NCBI RefSeq assembly: GCF_014145225.1
Contig: NZ_JABVCQ010000002.1
Coordinates: forward strand, 62,001 to 126,000
DNA from: Thiospirillum jenense
GTDB lineage: Bacteria; Pseudomonadota; Gammaproteobacteria; Chromatiales; Chromatiaceae
DNA: 64,000 bases
Direction of reading: 5' to 3'
A program made the translations under genes and the position numbers. This document shows, in pieces, positions 60,281 through 64,000 of this stretch. Position 1 is the first letter of the stretch. Every line of letters begins with the position of its first letter. The notes under the pieces are model-generated. The model saw only the letters and a program-made list of their open reading frames with translations, ran no database searches and was not told the origin of the DNA.

Positions 60281-60288
60281 TATTCACT

Positions 60289-61746
60289 CTAATTCTTTTG
60301 TAATAAATCACTTTGCTGACTGGTATTCACCGGCGCCGCGCTGTTTAATACGTTAAGATTGAGTGGTAAATCACTCCGCCGCCCCGCTTCAATCATTTCC
60401 CGCCCTGTGACTAATTGAATACACGGATACGCCCGATTTAATAACTGATGATGATAAATACCCGCCGCCATTGCCTCCTCACGCATTGGTTTAGTCGGTT
60501 CTTCTAATGTAATGAAAATCGCCATGACCGCCTGCTCTCGCGCCATATCACCGCGCAATTTGGCAATATCACCGCGCTGTACTTTGCCGGACTTCACTTG
60601 AATAATGACTTTATCGGTTGTCTTTTGCCCAGTGACAATATAAGCAACGCCATCAACGCCCTTATCTGCGCCCTTTTTATCATTGATTGTGGCACGGTTT
60701 TTTGTATAAGTTAATACCGCCCATTTTTCAAATTCTTTACGCAAGCGATCATCTTGTTTATTCGCCAACGCACGGGCGGACTCCATATCACGCGGAATAC
60801 CATTTAATACAATACTATTCGTAATTTCAACGCCAAATTGTTTTTCAAATCGCTCTAAAATGAGTGCAATACTTTGATAAGTAATGTCAATGCCAATCCA
60901 TTGCCGATTCAAGCGTTGGGCAACGGCAACGGTGGTGCCGCACCCGCAATACGCATCTAATATCAAATCACCTTCATTGCTGCTGGCTTGAATAATGCGT
61001 TCTAATAATGCCTCGGGTTTTTGCGTGGGATAATTAAGGCGTTCATTAGACATTGCATTCAGTGCTTGAATCTCAAAAACATCATCTGGGAGTTTATCTA
61101 ATGTGACAGCTCGCGTCGCATTCAATACACCGCTTTTAATTCGCCGCCGCACTTCTTTTGTTCTCGGTACCGTGACACGCTCTGGATAAAACTGGTATTG
61201 TTTTGATTTGACGTACCAAAAGATAATATCGTGTTTGCGCCCAAACCATCTTTTACTCACACCACCTGTTCGATAGCGCCAAACAATTTCATTCAGAAAA
61301 TTTCCGCCCCTCGGGCAAAACACGCTATCTAAAATCAATTTCAAATAATGACTACAGGTGGGGTCACAATGCAAATAAAAACTGCCGGTTGGTTTTAATA
61401 CCCGCCAAATCTCGTTGATCCGCTGCGTCATGCTAATCAGATACGCCAATAACCCGCCCGCACCTAATACGGCGCGCAATCCTTTTATCAATTCAATTGT
61501 TTGAGTTGTGTAGTCATGTTGATTGGTCAAAATGTCAGCAAATCCACTCTCCGCGAATTGATTCCACGTCCAGGTATCAATAAATGCCTGCGCTTGCGCC
61601 GCATCTTCTTTGCCAACATTATTATAAATCTGGAAATAATTGCGTTTAGAATTAAACGGCGGATCAATGTAGCATAAATCCACCGTGTCATCTTTAATCT
61701 GATTGCGCAACACGTTTAAATTGTCACTGTAAAATAGTTGGTTCAT
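60289..61746 (-). CDS. Methyltransferase-Mrr nuclease fusion, array copy 2
   Basis: 485 aa. N-terminal block (motif IV DPPF), motif [10 protein letters not shown] and the C-terminal Mrr-like domain (GVDG ... QVKSGK) are nearly identical to copy 3. The central segment (bases about 61033-61286; WRYRTGGVSKRWFGRKHDII...) has no resemblance to the other copies beyond a short Trp/Tyr pattern. It is 8 nt downstream of copy 3. The same fold and chain arrangement as copy 1 is inferred. Confidence 0.8.
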   Translation of the reverse strand: MNQLFYSDNLNVLRNQIKDDTVDLCYIDPPFNSKRNYFQIYNNVGKEDAAQAQAFIDTWTWNQFAESGFADILTNQHDYTTQTIELIKGLRAVLGAGGLLAYLISMTQRINEIWRVLKPTGSFYLHCDPTCSHYLKLILDSVFCPRGGNFLNEIVWRYRTGGVSKRWFGRKHDIIFWYVKSKQYQFYPERVTVPRTKEVRRRIKSGVLNATRAVTLDKLPDDVFEIQALNAMSNERLNYPTQKPEALLERIIQASSNEGDLILDAYCGCGTTVAVAQRLNRQWIGIDITYQSIALILERFEKQFGVEITNSIVLNGIPRDMESARALANKQDDRLRKEFEKWAVLTYTKNRATINDKKGADKGVDGVAYIVTGQKTTDKVIIQVKSGKVQRGDIAKLRGDMAREQAVMAIFITLEEPTKPMREEAMAAGIYHHQLLNRAYPCIQLVTGREMIEAGRRSDLPLNLNVLNSAAPVNTSQQSDLLQKN

Positions 61747-61754
61747 TATTCACT

Positions 61755-63413
61755 CTAATTCTTTTGTAATAAATCACTTTGCTGACTGGTATTCACCGGC
61801 GCCGCGCTGTTTAATACGTCAAGATTGAGTGGTAAATCACTCCGCCGCCCCGCTTCAATCATTTCCCGCCCTGTGACTAATTGAATACACGGATACGCCC
61901 GATTTAATAACTGATGATGATAAATACCCGCCGCCATTGCCTCCTCACGCATTGATTTAGTGGGTTCTTCTAATGTAATGAAAATCGCCATGACCGCCTG
62001 CTCTCGCGCCATATCACCGCGCAATTTGGCAATATCACCGCGCTGTACTTTGCCGGATTTAACTTGAATAATGACTTTATCAGTTGTCTTTTGCCCGGTG
62101 ACAATATAAGCAACGCCATCAACGCCCTTATCTGCGCCCTTTTTATCATTGATTGTGGCGCGGTTTTTTGTATAAGTTAATACCGCCCATTTTTCAAATT
62201 CTTTACGCAAGCGATCATCTTGTTTATTCGCTAAAGCATGGGCAGACTCCATGTCACGCGGAATACCATTTAATACAATACTATTCGTAATTTCAACGCC
62301 AAATTGTTTTTCAAATCGCTCTAAAATGAGTGCAATACTTTGATAAGTAATGTCAATGCCAATCCATTGCCGATTCAAGCGTTGGGCAACGGCAACGGTG
62401 GTGCCGCACCCGCAATACGCATCTAATATCAAATCACCTTCGTTGCTGCTGGCTTGAATAATGCGTTCTAATAAGGCTTCGGGTTTTTGCGTGGGATAGC
62501 CCATTGTTTCTTTAGATTTTGATTGAATACGAATAATGTCATCCCATAAATTACCGATTGGCGCACCGCGATCTTCTGTGGGGCGATATTTACGATAAGG
62601 CATTCCATTTTTCCGCCAACCTAAATCACCGCGTTGATCTATTGCTTCCAATTTTTCACGTTTAACAACCCAACCCCATTGTGGTGGTGTAAAGTCTTTA
62701 TATTCATAAACTAAGTTAGGACGTGGGCCTTTTGAAGCAGAACGCAAAATAGGATATTCCAAATATCGTCCACGCTCGTCTGTTTTTGGATATTTTTCTA
62801 ATAACTCTTCAGGCGTGAGTGGTTGTCTGATTCGCTCTAAGTTAAAAGTATAATTTGTTGATTTAGTATAAAAAAAGATTGCATCTGTATAAACGCCATA
62901 CTTTCGATCTTTAAATTGCGAACCTTTCGGGTTATTCGTTCTTTTCCAAGTAATTTCATTTCTAAAATCCCCGCCCCTCGGGCAAAACACGCTATCCAAA
63001 ATCAATTTCAAATAATGACTACAGGTGGGATCACAATGCAGATAAAAACTGCCCGTTGGTTTTAATACTCGCCAAATCTCATTGATCCGCTGCGTCATGC
63101 TAATCAAATACGCCAATAACCCGCCGACACCTAATACAGCGCGCAATCCTTTTATCAATTCAATTGTCTGGGTAGTGTAGTCATGTTGATTGGTCAAAAT
63201 ATCAGCAAATCCAGACTCCGCGAATTGATTCCACGTCCAGGTATCAATAAATGCCTGCGCTTGCGCCGCATCTTCTTTGCCAACATTATTATAAATCTGG
63301 AAATAATTGCGTTTAGAATTAAACGGCGGATCAATGTAGCATAAATCCACCGTGTCATCTTTAATCTTATTGCGCAACACGTCTAAATTGTCACCGTAAA
63401 ATAATTGGTTCAT
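61755..63413 (-). CDS. Methyltransferase-Mrr nuclease fusion, array copy 3
   Basis: 552 aa, the longest member because its central recognition segment (bases about 62501-62951) is about 150 residues ([19 protein letters not shown]...). The flanks match copies 1, 2 and 4. Like them it carries [13 protein letters not shown] and the nuclease D...QVK residues, so all look functional. The extended segment resembles the recognition region of Mod-like enzymes that begin WKRT. Confidence 0.8.
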   Translation of the reverse strand: MNQLFYGDNLDVLRNKIKDDTVDLCYIDPPFNSKRNYFQIYNNVGKEDAAQAQAFIDTWTWNQFAESGFADILTNQHDYTTQTIELIKGLRAVLGVGGLLAYLISMTQRINEIWRVLKPTGSFYLHCDPTCSHYLKLILDSVFCPRGGDFRNEITWKRTNNPKGSQFKDRKYGVYTDAIFFYTKSTNYTFNLERIRQPLTPEELLEKYPKTDERGRYLEYPILRSASKGPRPNLVYEYKDFTPPQWGWVVKREKLEAIDQRGDLGWRKNGMPYRKYRPTEDRGAPIGNLWDDIIRIQSKSKETMGYPTQKPEALLERIIQASSNEGDLILDAYCGCGTTVAVAQRLNRQWIGIDITYQSIALILERFEKQFGVEITNSIVLNGIPRDMESAHALANKQDDRLRKEFEKWAVLTYTKNRATINDKKGADKGVDGVAYIVTGQKTTDKVIIQVKSGKVQRGDIAKLRGDMAREQAVMAIFITLEEPTKSMREEAMAAGIYHHQLLNRAYPCIQLVTGREMIEAGRRSDLPLNLDVLNSAAPVNTSQQSDLLQKN

Positions 63414-63431
63414 CGTTTACTCCAGTTCTTT

Positions 63432-64000
63432 TTATAATAGATCACTTTGTTGACCAGTATTGACCGGCGACGCGCTGTTTAATACGTCAAGATTGAGCGG
63501 TAAATCACTCCGCCGTCCCGCCTCTATCATGTCCTGCACCGTCACTAATTGAATACAGGGATACTCCCGATTTAATAATTGATGATGATAAATGCCGGCC
63601 ACCATTGCCTCCTCACGCATTGGTTTGGTTGGTTCTTCTAAGGTAATAAACAGCGCCATCACCGCCTGCTCGCGTACCATATCACCGCGCAATTTGGCAA
63701 TATCACCGCGCTGTACTTTGCCGGATTTGACTTGAATAATGACTTTATCAGTTGTCTTTTGCCCAGTGACAATATAAGCAACGCCATCAACGCCCTTATC
63801 TGCGCCCTTTTTATCATTGATTGTGGCGCGGTTTTTTGTATAAGTTAATACCGCCCATTTTTCAAATTCTTTACGCAAGCGATCATCTTGTTTATTCGCT
63901 AAAGCATGGGCAGACTCCATGTCACGCGGAATACCATTTAATACAATACTATTCGTAATTTCAACGCCAAATTGTTTTTCAAATCGCTCTAAAATGAGTG
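63432..64000 (-). CDS. Methyltransferase-Mrr nuclease fusion, array copy 4 (partial)
   Basis: Only the C-terminal about 190 residues are in the window; the frame is open to the window edge and the ATG at 63920 is internal. The sequence ([16 protein letters not shown]..., [12 protein letters not shown]..., GVDG...QVKSGK) is closest to copy 3, and both share the ESAHALANK variant. The array therefore continues beyond the right edge. Confidence 0.85.
   Translation of the reverse strand, partial: LILERFEKQFGVEITNSIVLNGIPRDMESAHALANKQDDRLRKEFEKWAVLTYTKNRATINDKKGADKGVDGVAYIVTGQKTTDKVIIQVKSGKVQRGDIAKLRGDMVREQAVMALFITLEEPTKPMREEAMVAGIYHHQLLNREYPCIQLVTVQDMIEAGRRSDLPLNLDVLNSASPVNTGQQSDLL

Noticed and set aside
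57903-64000. CRISPR-like or simple tandem repeat explanation of the right-hand repeats
   Set aside because: The repeat unit is a whole gene with intact frames and conserved catalytic motifs; there are no short spacers.

Overview
The window reads as chromosome of an anoxygenic phototrophic purple sulfur bacterium (Gammaproteobacteria, Chromatiales-like). It holds bacteriochlorophyll genes (bchH, bchL, bchM, bchE), reaction-centre H-subunit and assembly genes (puhA, puhB, puhC, puhE, lhaA), two LH2-type antenna gene pairs, a high-potential iron-sulfur protein, and ordinary gammaproteobacterial housekeeping genes (lptG, dusA, dsbD, zapD, lnt, rlmE, ftsH, folP, glmM). I cannot name the genus from this sequence alone. 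Only the oxygen-independent cyclase (bchE) and an oxygen-independent HemN-like enzyme are present, which fits an anaerobic lifestyle. No rRNA, tRNA, CRISPR array or recognisable transposase was found.

Layout. 1-4.6 kb: two related secreted, cysteine-repeat proteins with DUF1566 domains. 4.7-12.3 kb: a one-directional accessory islet of toxin-antitoxin-like genes (DUF4258, YgiT-type zinc finger, DUF2283, DUF2442-like, VapC). Two of its DUF4258 genes are each broken by one missing base. The islet also holds an ATPase + DUF4276 pair and a large type III-like DNA methyltransferase with no restriction partner beside it. 12.3-21 kb: housekeeping and redox genes (folD, a MerR regulator, a sugar kinase, lptG-dusA, a TlpA-like thioredoxin, dsbD). 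21-33.9 kb, minus strand: the photosynthesis operon bchH-bchL-bchM-lhaA-puhA-puhB-puhC-puhE, then bchE and hemN. 34.5-35.75 kb, plus strand: pucBA-pucBA, with a promoter covered by two TGT-N12-ACA (PpsR/CrtJ-type) palindromes. 35.8-44.3 kb: zapD, lnt, hip, rlmE, ftsH, folP.

44.3-64 kb is a second accessory region, lying where folP-glmM are normally adjacent. It contains a chemoreceptor, a Druantia type III-like pair (DruH-like 1122 aa, DruE-like 1692 aa helicase), an alpha-carbonic anhydrase and an inverted glmM. It ends in a tandem array of at least four DNA methyltransferase genes fused to an Mrr-like nuclease domain. The array members have near-identical ends and unrelated central recognition segments. 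A further member has lost its interior, and a HEPN/MNT toxin-antitoxin pair stands in its place. This array is the strongest candidate for an undescribed system: it looks built to swap target-recognition cassettes between self-contained modification-restriction proteins.

Two sequence-wide habits stand out. A palindromic element of about 34 nt (arms GATCGTTCCCACGC / GCGTGGGAACGATC) recurs between genes, and the word CAATTG is conspicuously frequent.
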